NCBI GenBank assembly: GCA_015075635.1
Contig: JABTUA010000001.1
Span: 682,001-746,000, forward strand
Origin: Polyangiaceae bacterium
Lineage (GTDB): Bacteria; Myxococcota_A; Polyangia; Polyangiales; Polyangiaceae
Reading direction: 5' to 3'
Length of the DNA: 64,000 nt
Numbering within the stretch: position 1 is the first letter of the stretch; every line of letters begins with the position of its first letter. Positions 18,566 through 27,437 of the stretch are shown here, in pieces. The notes under the pieces are model-generated. The model was not told where the DNA came from. It was given only the letters and a program-made list of their open reading frames with translations, and did no database searches. Made by a program: the position numbers and the translations under genes.

Positions 18566-18955
18566 GGCCGACGGCAATTGGCTGCAACTCGGGTCGCCCA
18601 GCCTCTGGCAAAGGTGGCGGAGCATTCTGCGGTTGGGCTCGTTGAACGCTCTCCCCGCCTGCCAATGTCTCTTCAGGTTCTCCTTGACCCTCACCATCTT
18701 CTTCACTTCGCCGAGCCCCGCATCAAGGCCCTGGTCGCGAATAGCACGACGCGCCTCCATCTCCTCCTCAAGCTCGCGCTCGTCCGGGCTGGGTGAAGGG
18801 GCTCGCTCATCAAAGTCCACGGCGTCCTCGCCCGCTGCAGGGCTCGTCGGGATGCGCGCGGGTGTCTGCGCCGTCTTCATCAAGCCGACCGTGGCCGCCA
18901 CCCCAAGGGCAATCACGACAAGCATTGCGATCGTGAGGACGCGAGCCCGAACCAT
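18560..18955 (-). CDS. Membrane-anchored hypothetical protein (copy 1)
   Basis: A 131-residue protein. One transmembrane segment at residues 6-26 (LTIAMLVVIALGVAATVGLM) is followed by a Pro/acidic linker and a charged helical domain (DERELEEEMEARRAIR, VKENLKRHWQAGRAF) ending in a Cys-containing tail. The TAA stop lies in the complement of the R' core of attC-30. An apparently identical copy, with the following attC, is at 33284. It is on the minus strand. Confidence 0.65.
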   Translation of the reverse strand: MVRARVLTIAMLVVIALGVAATVGLMKTAQTPARIPTSPAAGEDAVDFDERAPSPSPDERELEEEMEARRAIRDQGLDAGLGEVKKMVRVKENLKRHWQAGRAFNEPNRRMLRHLCQRLGDPSCSQLPSAE

Positions 18956-19012
18956 TGGGTCACTCGAAATGATACGCCGTGCGACATGATGTCGCGATCG
19001 CCCCGAAACGCC

Positions 19013-19177
19013 GCATAACTCGACGTTCCACCCGCCGAACGCCGGCCAGGCGAGTTTCACCGTCCGTTCCGCGTCGCGGGCGCGCTCACTGTCTGCGGCA
19101 CTGCGCCCGCTCTGCAGCGCCTCGCCGTCTGCTACGATGATCTCCGGCGTTCGCGGGTGAACGCGAATTCGTTATCC
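19013..19177 (+). repeat. attC-31
   Basis: R'' GCATAAC, R' GTTATCC; outer arm TCGACG, inner stem class iii. Matches attC-48. Confidence 0.95.
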
Positions 19178-19200
19178 GGCCGAGGACCGCCATCACCGCC

Positions 19201-19740
19201 GTGGCTCGCCGTGCTTCACACTCGCCCTACCGGCACCGGCGTCAAGCTCGGCTAGTTGTCCATGGTGAGCCGGTCATCACAGTCTACGTCTGGGCGAGTT
19301 GGCTCGCGGCGGTTGGTTTCACCGCAATCCTGTTCGTCGCGACTGGACCCACCCTGTCCCGGATTCTTCTCGTGGGCGCAGTAGCCATCCTCGCCCTCGC
19401 GGTGGCCCTCGTGCGGCGCGCCGCTCAGCGCGTGCACTGGGTGCTCACGATTGACGATGGCGACTTGCGCATTGAACGCCACGCCGGCGCCGCGACAGAG
19501 ACCATCGTCGTCGACGTGCGTGAGGGCGTGCGCTTGGGGCTTGGCCTGACGGAGAGCGCAGGTCACGTCGATCCATGTATCGCTCTCACGACAGAAGCCG
19601 GTCGCGTCACGATGACTCCGGGCACTAGCCCACCGGCCACGCTTGATCGGCTGGCGGAGTTCCTACGTGAGAACGACGTGGTGGTAATCGACGCTCTTCC
19701 GCCCAACCCAGCGCCCGAGGCGCCTCGTCGCAACGCCTGA
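19201..19740 (+). CDS. Two-TM membrane protein with a PH-like soluble domain
   Basis: A 179-residue protein with a GTG start. Two adjacent hydrophobic segments (residues 30-51 and 52-71: VWASWLAAVGFTAILFVA, ILLVGAVAILALAVALV) precede a beta-rich domain (WVLTIDDGDLRIERH, GRVTMTPGTSPP) and a short helix. This resembles small bacterial PH-like membrane proteins; that is inference. The TGA stop overlaps the R'' core of attC-32. Confidence 0.65.
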   Translation: MARRASHSPYRHRRQARLVVHGEPVITVYVWASWLAAVGFTAILFVATGPTLSRILLVGAVAILALAVALVRRAAQRVHWVLTIDDGDLRIERHAGAATETIVVDVREGVRLGLGLTESAGHVDPCIALTTEAGRVTMTPGTSPPATLDRLAEFLRENDVVVIDALPPNPAPEAPRRNA

Positions 19741-19903
19741 TAACTGGACGTTGCACCCGCCGAACGCCGGCCACGCGAGTTTCACCGTCCGTTCCGCGCC
19801 CGCGGGCGACCACTCTGTCTTCGGCACTCGCCCGCGGCTGTCGCGCCTCGCGCTCTGCTAAGATGATCTCCGGCGTTCGCGGGTGAACGCCGTTTCGTTA
19901 TCC
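19738..19903 (+). repeat. attC-32
   Basis: R'' TGATAAC, R' GTTATCC; outer arm TGGACG, inner stem class i. Confidence 0.95.
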
Positions 19904-20137
19904 AGCCGAAGTTTTCCGCGCTGTTGTGCAGCGCCGGCGACCCGCAGCGCCTGGCCCGCGGTTGAACTCTGAAAGTCACTCGCGCGTTCCCACGCGTCTC
20001 GCGCCGCCCGGAGCTCGTGCCGCTCGAGACGGTGCCACCGGTGGCGTACCGGCGCTGCTCGCGGCCCATGGCGCTTTGGCCAGAATCACCGTCGGGAACC
20101 GACGAAGCACGGAACTTCACCGTCAATTTTCAACGCT
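19904..20137. other. ORF-less cassette, family B
   Basis: 234 bp. The first hairpin is weakened here (GCGCCGGCGACCCGCAGCGC, one inner pair lost). Confidence 0.75.
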
Positions 20138-20303
20138 GGCTAACTCGACGTTGCACCCGCCGAACGCCGGTAGTGCCGAGTTTCACCGTCCGTTCCGCGG
20201 CGGCGGGCGACCACTCTGTCTTCGGCACTCGCCCGCCTCTGCAGCGCCTCGCGCTCTGCTAAGATCATCTCCGGCGTTCGCGGGTGAACGCCGTTCGTTA
20301 TCC
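20138..20303 (+). repeat. attC-33
   Basis: R'' GGCTAAC, R' GTTATCC; outer arm TCGACG, inner stem class ii. Confidence 0.95.
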
Positions 20304-20588
20304 CACCGTCGCACCTTCGCCCAGGGGCAGCGCTTCCAAGACCACAGCGCCGTGCCGGCGGTTGAAGTTGAAAGTCTCTCGCGCGTTCCCATACGTTTCG
20401 ACAAGCCCCAACCGTCGTCGCGCTCGAGGCGATGGCGACTGACACCGCGCTGCATCCGTGGCCCCAAGCGCCGCGACGACTACAGCGCCTTCGAAGAAAT
20501 CCAAGTCGAGGCGGAGCTCCGAGTCCTCGGGCCCGCGCTTCGCCGAACCCAGGCCACTGTCCCAGGAATCACCGCAATTTCCTCCGTG
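20304..20588. other. ORF-less cassette, family A
   Basis: 285 bp, apparently identical to the cassette at 4970, including the downstream attC. Confidence 0.75.
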
Positions 20589-20753
20589 GCATAACTCGAC
20601 GTTTCACCCGCCGAACGCCGTCTCGCCGTGCCCAACCGTCCGTTCTGATTTCGCGGGCGAACACACTGTCTTCGGCACTCGCCCGCGCTGCACCGCCCCG
20701 CGCTCTGCTAAGATCATCTCCGGCGTTCGCGGGTGAACGTCATCCCGTTATCC
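20589..20753 (+). repeat. attC-34
   Basis: R'' GCATAAC, R' GTTATCC; outer arm TCGACG with GTTTCACCC, inner stem class i. Same as attC-7. Confidence 0.95.
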
Positions 20754-20757
20754 GGCC

Positions 20758-21423
20758 GTGAGACGACTTCCCTCGATTCTGGTTGCCGGTTGCCTTCACT
20801 GCGCTCCAGCAGAGGCGCCTCTTCGGACCGACGCGCCACCGACGCGCCTCGCTCCATCGGCCACCGCCTCGTCGCCCCGGGCCAAGGCGTGTCTGTCGGA
20901 CGAGGCCGTTTCCGGCGCTTCGTGGGCCACTGCGAGCGACTCCACTTTCAAGCGATTCTCCGTGCCCAACGACTCGACAGCATGCCTAGCGGCGACTGGC
21001 TGCCCTTTCACGCCACGGGACCTCCCGCGTTGCCAGGGGCATGCCACCGGGTGCGCCGTCCGTGAGCTCCTCTCGGCTGCGGCCGATCTCACGGGTAGAC
21101 GAGTCGTCGTTCGTGGCGCTCTCGCGTCGGGGAACCGCGGCTTGGTCACGCTGCGGGAGCCGACCTGCGGAGACCTCTCCAACTGGCAGCTCTTGCGGGT
21201 CCACGACTCGAACGGAGAGGGCCTGTTCCTTTTGCCCGGACAGCCGGGCGACGCCTTTCTCTGTCTCGGCGACGCATCCCTGCTTTGCTGCGGGTTCCCA
21301 CGTGAGGGGCGCGTGCTGGTCTCCGGAACGCTCGCAGAGCGCCCCGTTCCCCGGGGCGACTACTCTGACCACGTCTTAGAAGATCCCAAGCTGTGCAGGC
21401 TCGACTCGACCGACGCCGGATAA
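20758..21423 (+). CDS. Probable lipoprotein with a Cys-rich beta domain
   Basis: A 221-residue protein with a GTG start 5 nt after the attC core. A very short signal (RRLPSILVAGCLHC) ends in a plausible lipobox VAGC. A Ser/Ala/Pro-rich linker is followed by a domain with about ten Cys and an OB-like stretch (TGRRVVVRGALASGNRGLV ... EGRVLVSGTLAERP). The stop TAA is the R'' core GGATAAC of attC-35. No family is recognised. Confidence 0.6.
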   Translation: MRRLPSILVAGCLHCAPAEAPLRTDAPPTRLAPSATASSPRAKACLSDEAVSGASWATASDSTFKRFSVPNDSTACLAATGCPFTPRDLPRCQGHATGCAVRELLSAAADLTGRRVVVRGALASGNRGLVTLREPTCGDLSNWQLLRVHDSNGEGLFLLPGQPGDAFLCLGDASLLCCGFPREGRVLVSGTLAERPVPRGDYSDHVLEDPKLCRLDSTDAG

Positions 21424-21582
21424 CTCACGTTGCACCCGCCGAACGCCGGTCTTGCTGACTTCACCGTCCGTTCCGCTTCCGCGGGCGACCAAACTGATGC
21501 GGCACTCGCCCGCGTCTGTGGCGCCACGCGGACTGACGACTTGACGCTCGGCGTTCGCGGGTGAACGTGTGTCTCGTTATCC
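21418..21582 (+). repeat. attC-35
   Basis: R'' GGATAAC (contains a gene stop), R' GTTATCC; outer arm TCACG, inner stem class i. Confidence 0.95.
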
Positions 21583-21629
21583 AGCCGGGAATTCTTCCGG
21601 GCCTTGTCAATGCCGACCCACCGGCCGCT

Positions 21630-21950
21630 CTACGCTTCGCCCGGGGGCGTCCCTCCTCTTGGGTTGCCCATCCTCGCGTGGACTTCGATCAATCGGGCAG
21701 TTGCGCCGGCGTGATTCCGATCCGTTCGCAGGACGAGCTCGAACTCCGCTGCGGCGTCTGCAAACAACCCCATCTCCTGATAGGCAATGCCGAGGTCGAA
21801 GTGCACCGCGACATTGTCGTCGCTCACCTGGGCCTTGACCCCCTGCTTGAACTTCTCGAACACCGCCTTCACGTCGATCGGATCGTCCTCGTCGTTCGCC
21901 ACGGTCCACAGTCTCGCACCAGGCGAACACCGCGACCAGCTCGCTCGCAC
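21630..21950 (-). CDS. Short tetratricopeptide-repeat (TPR) protein
   Basis: About 90-106 residues. The segment VAVHFDLGIAYQEMGLFADA-AAEFELVLRTDRNHAGATARL is a TPR unit plus half, preceded by the amphipathic helix VKAVFEKFKQGVKAQV. It resembles the C-terminal end of larger myxobacterial TPR proteins, so it may be a captured gene fragment. A GTG at 21902 (VANDEDDP) is an alternative start. The strand is opposite to the cassette direction. Confidence 0.55.
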   Translation of the reverse strand: MRASWSRCSPGARLWTVANDEDDPIDVKAVFEKFKQGVKAQVSDDNVAVHFDLGIAYQEMGLFADAAAEFELVLRTDRNHAGATARLIEVHARMGNPRGGTPPGEA

Positions 21951-21954
21951 CGCT

Positions 21955-22121
21955 GTCTAACTCGACGTTGCACCCGCCGAACGCCGGTAGTGGCGACTTT
22001 CACCGTCCGTTCCGCACCGGCGGGCGACCACTCTGTCTTCGGCACTCGCCCGCCTCTGCGGCGCCCCGCGCTCTGCTAGGATTAATCTCCGGCGTTCGCG
22101 GGTGAACGCCGTTCGTTAGAC
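21955..22121 (+). repeat. attC-36
   Basis: R'' GTCTAAC, R' GTTAGAC; outer arm TCGACG, inner stem class ii. Confidence 0.95.
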
Positions 22122-22145
22122 CGACCAAGTGCCCGGGCGTCCGCC

Positions 22146-22811
22146 ATGCGGAAAACCATCAACGACCTTATTGCCGTCGTCGAATCCACTCAGCCCCACG
22201 TTGTCGCCGACGGAGAAGCCCGGCAGGACCTAGACCGATTCACGGCTCGGTCCGGCTTCGCTCTTCCCTCAGATCTGACGGCGTTCTATGAGCGCATTTC
22301 GTCCGCGACCCTCGTCGAGAGCTACCAGATGCTGCCCCCTTCGGCGTGGGTTCGTACGGGCGCTGCCCTGCAAGGACCGGAGTGGGCCGAGTCAGAGCCT
22401 CCGTCCTGGTACGCTTTCTGCGACGCCTTCGACGGGAACTACATCGGGATCGATCTTGCCACGACCGCCGCTGGAGCCAATCCCATTCTGGACTGTGATC
22501 ATGACGACGTCCGGGAGAGACGTGTCATCGCCAACTCATTCACCGAGTTCTTGACCGAAGCGCTTCGCTCTCCCGACCGCCCCTTTTACCTTGGGGTCGA
22601 CTTTCAACCGATCACGACAGTGCACCTCCCGTACAACCCGCCGCTCTCGTGGCTACGACGTGAATACCACCGCTGGTCCGTCGATCCGGAAGTGGGACCC
22701 GAAACCTGCCGGCATCCCGGCTGCGCGCGTCTGCATGTTCATCTCAGCGTGCTGTGTCGCCGCCATCACTTCGAGAACATACAAAGGCTCCCCTATCCTT
22801 TTGACGACTAG
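22146..22811 (+). CDS. SMI1/KNR4 (SUKH) family protein with a C-terminal Cys/His motif
   Basis: A 221-residue protein. Residues 30-55 (FTARSGFALPSDLTAFYERI) and the later DAFDGNYIGIDLA, NPILDCDHDD and RVIANSFTEFLTEAL are the landmarks of the SMI1/KNR4 fold, used widely as immunity proteins against contact-dependent toxins. After the SUKH domain there is a short extra module, CRHPGCARLHVHLSVLCRRH, with spacing suggestive of a zinc knuckle. No toxin gene is adjacent, as expected for an orphan immunity cassette. The start ATG follows the attC core by 24 nt. Confidence 0.8.
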   Translation: MRKTINDLIAVVESTQPHVVADGEARQDLDRFTARSGFALPSDLTAFYERISSATLVESYQMLPPSAWVRTGAALQGPEWAESEPPSWYAFCDAFDGNYIGIDLATTAAGANPILDCDHDDVRERRVIANSFTEFLTEALRSPDRPFYLGVDFQPITTVHLPYNPPLSWLRREYHRWSVDPEVGPETCRHPGCARLHVHLSVLCRRHHFENIQRLPYPFDD

Positions 22812-22827
22812 TAGCTGGCGTCCAGCG

Positions 22828-22992
22828 GTCTAACTCGACGTTCCACCCGCCGAACGCCGGCCCTGCCTCCTTCACCGTCCGTTCCGCGTCGCGGGCGCCC
22901 TCACTGTCTGCGGCACTGCGCCCGCTCTGCTGCGCTTCGCGGTCTGATAAGATGACGCTCGGCGTTCGCGGGTGAACGCGAATTCGTTATCC
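22828..22992 (+). repeat. attC-37
   Basis: R'' GTCTAAC, R' GTTATCC; outer arm TCGACG, inner stem class iii. Confidence 0.95.
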
Positions 22993-23276
22993 AACCGTCG
23001 CACCTTCGCCCTGGGGCAGCGCTTCCAAGACCACGGCGCCGTGCGCGCGGTTGACGCTGAAAGTCTCTCGCGCGTTCCCACGCGTCTCGACAAGCCCCGA
23101 CCGTGATCGCGCTCGAGGCGGTGGCGACTGACGCGCGCTGCATCCGCGGCCCCAAGTGCCGCGCGGACTGCACCGCCGTCGAAGAGTTCCATGGCGACGC
23201 CGGGCTCCGAGTCCGCGGCGTCTGGCTTCGTCGTCACCAGGCCACTGTCCCAGAAATCACCGCTATTTCCTCCGTT
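22993..23276. other. ORF-less cassette, family A (284 bp)
   Basis: The only family A copy not 285 bp long: one base is missing in GACTGACGCGCGCTGC (GACTGACGCCGCGCTGC elsewhere). The deletion shifts every reading frame, which argues against a conserved protein. Confidence 0.75.
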
Positions 23277-23442
23277 GGCTAACTCGCCGTTCCACCCGCC
23301 GAACGCGGTCTTGCCGCGTTTCACCGTCCGTTCCACGCCGGCCGGCGCCCTCCCTGTCTACGGCTTTGCGCCGGCCTGCGAAAGCGCTGTGCCCTCTGTT
23401 ACGATGTTCCCCACGTTCGCGGGTGAACGCGATTCGTTATTC
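23277..23442 (+). repeat. attC-38
   Basis: R'' GGCTAAC, R' GTTATTC; outer arm TCGCCG, inner stem class iv. Confidence 0.95.
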
Positions 23443-23555
23443 GGACAAAGCGACAAGGGGCATCGCGTGACCGCACGGGCGTTGCGGTGCCGCCGCGCCG
23501 CACGGCGACTGCAGTGCTCTCCAGCGGTCCATGGGCGTCAGCCCGAAGCGCAGGT

Positions 23556-24428
23556 TCACCCACGGCGCCGAACCGCGCCAAACAGTGCGCTCGATAGCGC
23601 AGCGAACGCCAGCCCAACCAGCATCGCGAGTGCCAGCGTCCAATCCTGGCGCTTAGGAACGGCCTTCTCCCCGGTCGAATCGGCTGTGAGTCTGATGCCC
23701 GAGTTTTCTTCTATCCACGCACGCGCCGGACCGAGGAGGACGAATTGCGCGGGTCTTTCCTCGCAGCGCGGCGACGTCGTCGCGGACGCGATGGCTAATA
23801 CCGTGCAAGGCGCGTCGGAGAGACCCGCGCAATCGAGCGCAGGCGCACCGGAGTCGCCCTCGCAGATCCCTTTCCCGGGCGCACCAATCGAGGCCATTCC
23901 GGCCGTTCGGCCGATCGACAGTACTTGCACGGTCATCTCGCGCTTACCCAACCGACCAACAGCGTCAGTTCCGAATCCAACAACCGTCGCGTGGCGCCCC
24001 ACCAAATTAATGTGCCCCTCGGTGCCCGCGGGCAATCTGGGCAAAGGAACCTCTGCTGGGAGAGAGAGCACGCAGAAGGCTATGTCCTCCCGCGTGCCGG
24101 CAAAGGCATTGCGGTGCGCCTGGCACTTGACGAGCGGAACACGGCGCACCTGTCGCCCCGACAGACGAACCTCGGTGAAGGCCGTCCCGCAATGCCCAGC
24201 GTAGACAACGACCAGCGGGTGAATGATGACCCCCGTGCAGCGTTCATCGAGCTGAACGACGAACGGCCATGCCGATTCGTCGACCGACCGCGCGCCGTAA
24301 AGCGCATGCGCTTCGTGAGGCAGCCCGAAGAGTGCTCCCGATAGGAGCCCGGGCAGTGCCGCAACGCGAATCTTTCGACTCACTCCGACCCGCGAACCAG
24401 TTGGGCGCTGCTGCTTACCACTCGGCAT
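23556..24428 (-). CDS. Trypsin-like serine protease with C-terminal membrane anchor
   Basis: A 290-residue protein. An N-terminal signal (VAALPGLLSGALFGLPHEAHA) leads into a chymotrypsin-fold domain with His79 (VVYAGHC), Asp115 (REDIAFCVL) and Ser193 (CEGDSGAPAL). The C-terminus WTLALAMLVGLAFAALSS followed by RRRG is a membrane anchor of the type seen on many myxobacterial secreted proteins. The ATG overlaps the stop of the upstream lipoprotein gene by 14 bp. It is the last gene of a three-gene minus-strand operon. Confidence 0.82.
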   Translation of the reverse strand: MPSGKQQRPTGSRVGVSRKIRVAALPGLLSGALFGLPHEAHALYGARSVDESAWPFVVQLDERCTGVIIHPLVVVYAGHCGTAFTEVRLSGRQVRRVPLVKCQAHRNAFAGTREDIAFCVLSLPAEVPLPRLPAGTEGHINLVGRHATVVGFGTDAVGRLGKREMTVQVLSIGRTAGMASIGAPGKGICEGDSGAPALDCAGLSDAPCTVLAIASATTSPRCEERPAQFVLLGPARAWIEENSGIRLTADSTGEKAVPKRQDWTLALAMLVGLAFAALSSALFGAVRRRG

Positions 24429-25137
24429 CGAGCACCGGCTCGACAGCGGTCGTGGCCGGGTCAAACTGCTTGCACGGTGCCGCAGCGACGGTCTTCTGCA
24501 CTGCGCCGGTGAATAGCGGCTGACCAACCAGGCCCGGCTTGAGATGGACCGCAACGAAAGTGTCGAGCAGGCAGCTACCTGCTGGGACCACCGGCTTGTA
24601 CGTCCCGCCCGCCGACCCTTCCTCGAGCTCAGCGGAACCGTCTAGCCACCCCTCCTTCCACCCCCCGTCGGGGACGAACTGTTCGGTGGGTTGAAAGGCC
24701 AGCACAAGCCCCGTCCACTTCTCATCGAGCTTCCCGTCAAGTGTGGCCAATGTAGCGGCGACCACCACTTCGATCGAGTCGCGGCATTCCACTTCGGGGA
24801 CGATTCCGGTGGCCGGATTGTGTTCCGATTTGACGAACCAACCCGAGGCGGCGGTGCCGTCCACAGTCAAAGTCACTGAACTCGTAGAAGAGTCGGCCCA
24901 CGTCAACTGCTTCACATGCTTTCCCGCGCCCAGGGCGAGCAGATGACCCGCGGTTAGGCCCAACGCAGTCTGTTCCGAAAAGCTCACTTCCGTTCGAGTC
25001 TCGATGCAGTAGCCCGCGTTGGGCCCGCCATCCGCGCCGTCGTCGTGCTTCTGTGGCGCGTTGCAGGCCGTCACGGCCGCTGTGAGAGCAAGCAGTGCTC
25101 CATGACCGATAATCGATCGAAGGTTTGCCGCGCGCAT
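24415..25137 (-). CDS. Secreted lipoprotein, middle gene of the protease operon
   Basis: A 240-residue protein. The signal peptide (SIIGHGALLALTAAVTACNA) ends in a lipobox with Cys near residue 25, then an Asp/Gly-rich spacer and a beta-rich domain (SSTSSVTLTVDGTAASGWFV, SIEVVVAATLATLDGKL) of unknown family. It begins 7 bp after the upstream protease gene, with GAGGT upstream of its ATG, and overlaps the downstream protease gene. It could be a substrate, partner or inhibitor of the proteases; that is speculation from context. Confidence 0.7.
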   Translation of the reverse strand: MRAANLRSIIGHGALLALTAAVTACNAPQKHDDGADGGPNAGYCIETRTEVSFSEQTALGLTAGHLLALGAGKHVKQLTWADSSTSSVTLTVDGTAASGWFVKSEHNPATGIVPEVECRDSIEVVVAATLATLDGKLDEKWTGLVLAFQPTEQFVPDGGWKEGWLDGSAELEEGSAGGTYKPVVPAGSCLLDTFVAVHLKPGLVGQPLFTGAVQKTVAAAPCKQFDPATTAVEPVLDAEW

Positions 25138-25144
25138 GGGGACC

Positions 25145-26497
25145 TCAGTACTCCGTGGACGCGGATTGGATGAAAGAGAGGTATGTGCTCTCCAATCGTC
25201 GCGCGCGCGCACAGCAAGTGTTGTTCTCGTAGCTGGTGATGGTCCCGGTGACGTACCACCCGCCCCAGACGTTGACGTACTGGATCAAACCGGTTCCGCT
25301 ATTGCCGGCGCTGACGTCCCCGGGAGTGTACGTAACGTATGTCGACACCGAAGACGGGTACCTGATCGCAGTCGATCCCCGGATTCGCGGCCAGGTCGAA
25401 TAGGGCGTGTCGTAGAAGTCCGTCTTGGGGACGCCCCAAATCTGGTACATCGAGTTGAGCGTGTCCGAGTTGTTCAGAACCCCCCATCCCACCCAACCCG
25501 CGGTGTACCCTGGGTTAGGAATCGCGTACCCGGTGAAGTCGATGACGGCGTAGTCGTACTGAATGGCCAGGTACGGATCGGTGGCCTGGTACCACAGGAA
25601 GGGTACCTGCATGGAGTAGCCAGCCCACAGGGTTGGGTACCCAGGCGGAATCGGCTGCATCGCGTTGTCCGAGGCGTCCGGTGCTGCACCCCAGCGATAG
25701 CGGCAGAACGGCCCGTAGCCGTCCTCGAAACAGGGCAAATACTTGTTGGCAGCGGTGTCGTAGAAACAGTGTGCCGCCGCGATCGCGGTCGAGTGCCCGA
25801 TCAGCTGCCAGGTGCAATCCCGCGAGTAAACGTTCGAACCATTTTGGCACCAGAGGTCGTTTCCCCAGTTCGACGAGAAGATGTTGCACACGTTGAAACT
25901 CGCAATGACCGTGGCGTAGGGCCAAGCCGTATTGGCGCCCACCGCCCATCGGTCATCGGTGCCGCAGCAGCCATGCGTTGGCTGTCCATGGTGCTTTCCA
26001 AAGTAGATGTCGTAGTTGCCTGACGGGCTGTAACTCTCAGCCAGCTTCACCGACTTCCCTTTCAAAGCGCGCATTGCCTTGACGACGGGCACGTCCCCAT
26101 CGGCAGCCAGAAAAACTCCCTCGTCGACGTGCAGAACCGGTCGAAGCGCGTCGGCTAGCTCCTCATCGGATAGCTGGTCGACGGGTCTGGTAGCGAGCTG
26201 GTGCGCGCGGACTCGTTCAAGGAACGCTTGCACCGCGGGATGTTGGTCGGAGTAGTCGCCCTCGAGCCCGGGATCGCTGCGCCAGCGCTTCACCAGGTCA
26301 TCCGTCATTCGGAGGTAGCGCTTCCCCTGCGTGGTAACGAGTTCCTGACCTTGCACGACAAATGCGGCGCGACTCGAGGTCACACCCGTCACACCTTCTC
26401 CACTCGTCGGAAGTGCAGGCTCCTCAACGGCGCAAGACGTCAGTGACAAGCTGACCGCGATCAACGCCCAGTTCCCGTAGCGGCATCGGAGTTCCAT
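25145..26497 (-). CDS. Secreted trypsin-like serine protease (lipoprotein)
   Basis: A 450-residue protein. The start is well supported by GGAGGA 8 nt upstream. The signal peptide ends in LSLTSCAVEE (lipobox TSC). Residues 35-140 form a propeptide-like helical region. The protease domain has His243 (IAAAHCFYD), Asp315 (YDYAVIDF) and Ser400 (SAGNSGTG), with several Cys in the N-terminal half (HGCCGTDD, DLWCQNGS). The serine motif GNSGTG replaces the usual GDSGGP, so specificity or activity may differ. It is the first gene of the operon. Confidence 0.8.
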   Translation of the reverse strand: MELRCRYGNWALIAVSLSLTSCAVEEPALPTSGEGVTGVTSSRAAFVVQGQELVTTQGKRYLRMTDDLVKRWRSDPGLEGDYSDQHPAVQAFLERVRAHQLATRPVDQLSDEELADALRPVLHVDEGVFLAADGDVPVVKAMRALKGKSVKLAESYSPSGNYDIYFGKHHGQPTHGCCGTDDRWAVGANTAWPYATVIASFNVCNIFSSNWGNDLWCQNGSNVYSRDCTWQLIGHSTAIAAAHCFYDTAANKYLPCFEDGYGPFCRYRWGAAPDASDNAMQPIPPGYPTLWAGYSMQVPFLWYQATDPYLAIQYDYAVIDFTGYAIPNPGYTAGWVGWGVLNNSDTLNSMYQIWGVPKTDFYDTPYSTWPRIRGSTAIRYPSSVSTYVTYTPGDVSAGNSGTGLIQYVNVWGGWYVTGTITSYENNTCCARARRLESTYLSFIQSASTEY

Positions 26498-26866
26498 GAC
26501 AACGTCCTCCCTTGCGACGGTTCTCCCGGCCACGCTAACGCGTGTTCCCAGCTAGGCAAGTCGCGAGCCCGCGCAACGACCGCGCGACCAGCGTGGCCAC
26601 GGAATGCCGGTTGTGCCGTTCCGGCACGTTCCCGCACGCTTCCAGAGCTGGTCGCAAAGTCCCTGTGTCAGCGGCCGGTGTGTTACTGGATGCACCTCCT
26701 CGCCGTCGCGCTCGTGCGCCCCGGTGTGTTCGCCGCCGCGGGCGGACCCTGAGGGCCCTCCCCATCTCGACCGAAGGCCATGAGATGGACGTTCGCGCCA
26801 ATCGCCGCGGATGTGCGGCTGTGCGCGTCGCGAGGCGCCGCGGCAGGGTGCTGCCGGGCTCATGCC
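26498..26866. other. Upstream region of the protease operon, no gene seen
   Basis: About 370 bp between the operon and the next attC. Open frames here are antisense shadows. It presumably holds the operon promoter on the minus strand; no clear -35/-10 pair stands out. Confidence 0.4.
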
Positions 26867-27034
26867 GCATAACTGGACGTTGCACCCGCCGAACGCCGGT
26901 CGTCGCGAGTTTCACCGTCCGTTCCGCGCCGGCGGGCGACCACTCTGTCTTCGGCACTCGCCCGCCTCTGCGGCGCCCCGCGCTCTGCTACGATCATCTT
27001 CGGCGTTCGCGGGTGAACGCCACTCTCGTTATAC
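26867..27034 (+). repeat. attC-39
   Basis: R'' GCATAAC, R' GTTATAC; outer arm TGGACG, inner stem class ii. Confidence 0.95.
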
Positions 27035-27267
27035 AGCCCAAGTCTTCCGCGCTGTTGTGCAGCGCCAGCGACCCACGGCGCCGCGCCACCGGTTGAAGTT
27101 CGAAAGCACTCGCGCGTTCCCACGCGTCCCGCGCACCCCGGAGCTCGTGTCGCTCGAGGCGAAGCCACCGGCGGCGAACCGGCGCTGCTCGCGGTCCACG
27201 GCGCTTTGGCCAGAATCACCGTCAGGAACCGCCGAAGCACGGAACTTCACCGTCGATTTTCAACGCT
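27035..27267. other. ORF-less cassette, family B
   Basis: 233 bp, with loop change AGCGACCCACGGCGCC and one base fewer in TCGAAAGCACTCGCG. Confidence 0.75.
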
Positions 27268-27437
27268 GTCTAACTCGACGTTGCACCCGCCGAACGCCGC
27301 TTTGGCCTTGCCCGCCCGTCCGTTCCGCGCCGGCGGGCGACCACTCTGTCTTCGGCACTCGCCCGCCTCTGCAGCGCCTTGCCCTCTGCTAAACTCTTCG
27401 CCGGCGTTCGCGGGTGAACGCCGTTCGTTCGTTATCC
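27268..27437 (+). repeat. attC-40
   Basis: R'' GTCTAAC, R' GTTATCC; outer arm TCGACG, inner stem class ii. It has a 4-bp duplication before R' (CGTTCGTTCGTTA), making it the longest intact site at 170 bp. Confidence 0.95.

Noticed and set aside
4519..23276. Minus-strand frame in family A (DLDFFEGAVVVAA ... GAVVLAALPL)
   Set aside because: Protein-like in places, but without a start codon, frameshifted in one copy, and with less conservative substitutions than the plus frame.
26535..26957. Minus-strand ORF upstream of the protease operon
   Set aside because: Begins inside attC-39 and has a random-looking Arg-rich translation.
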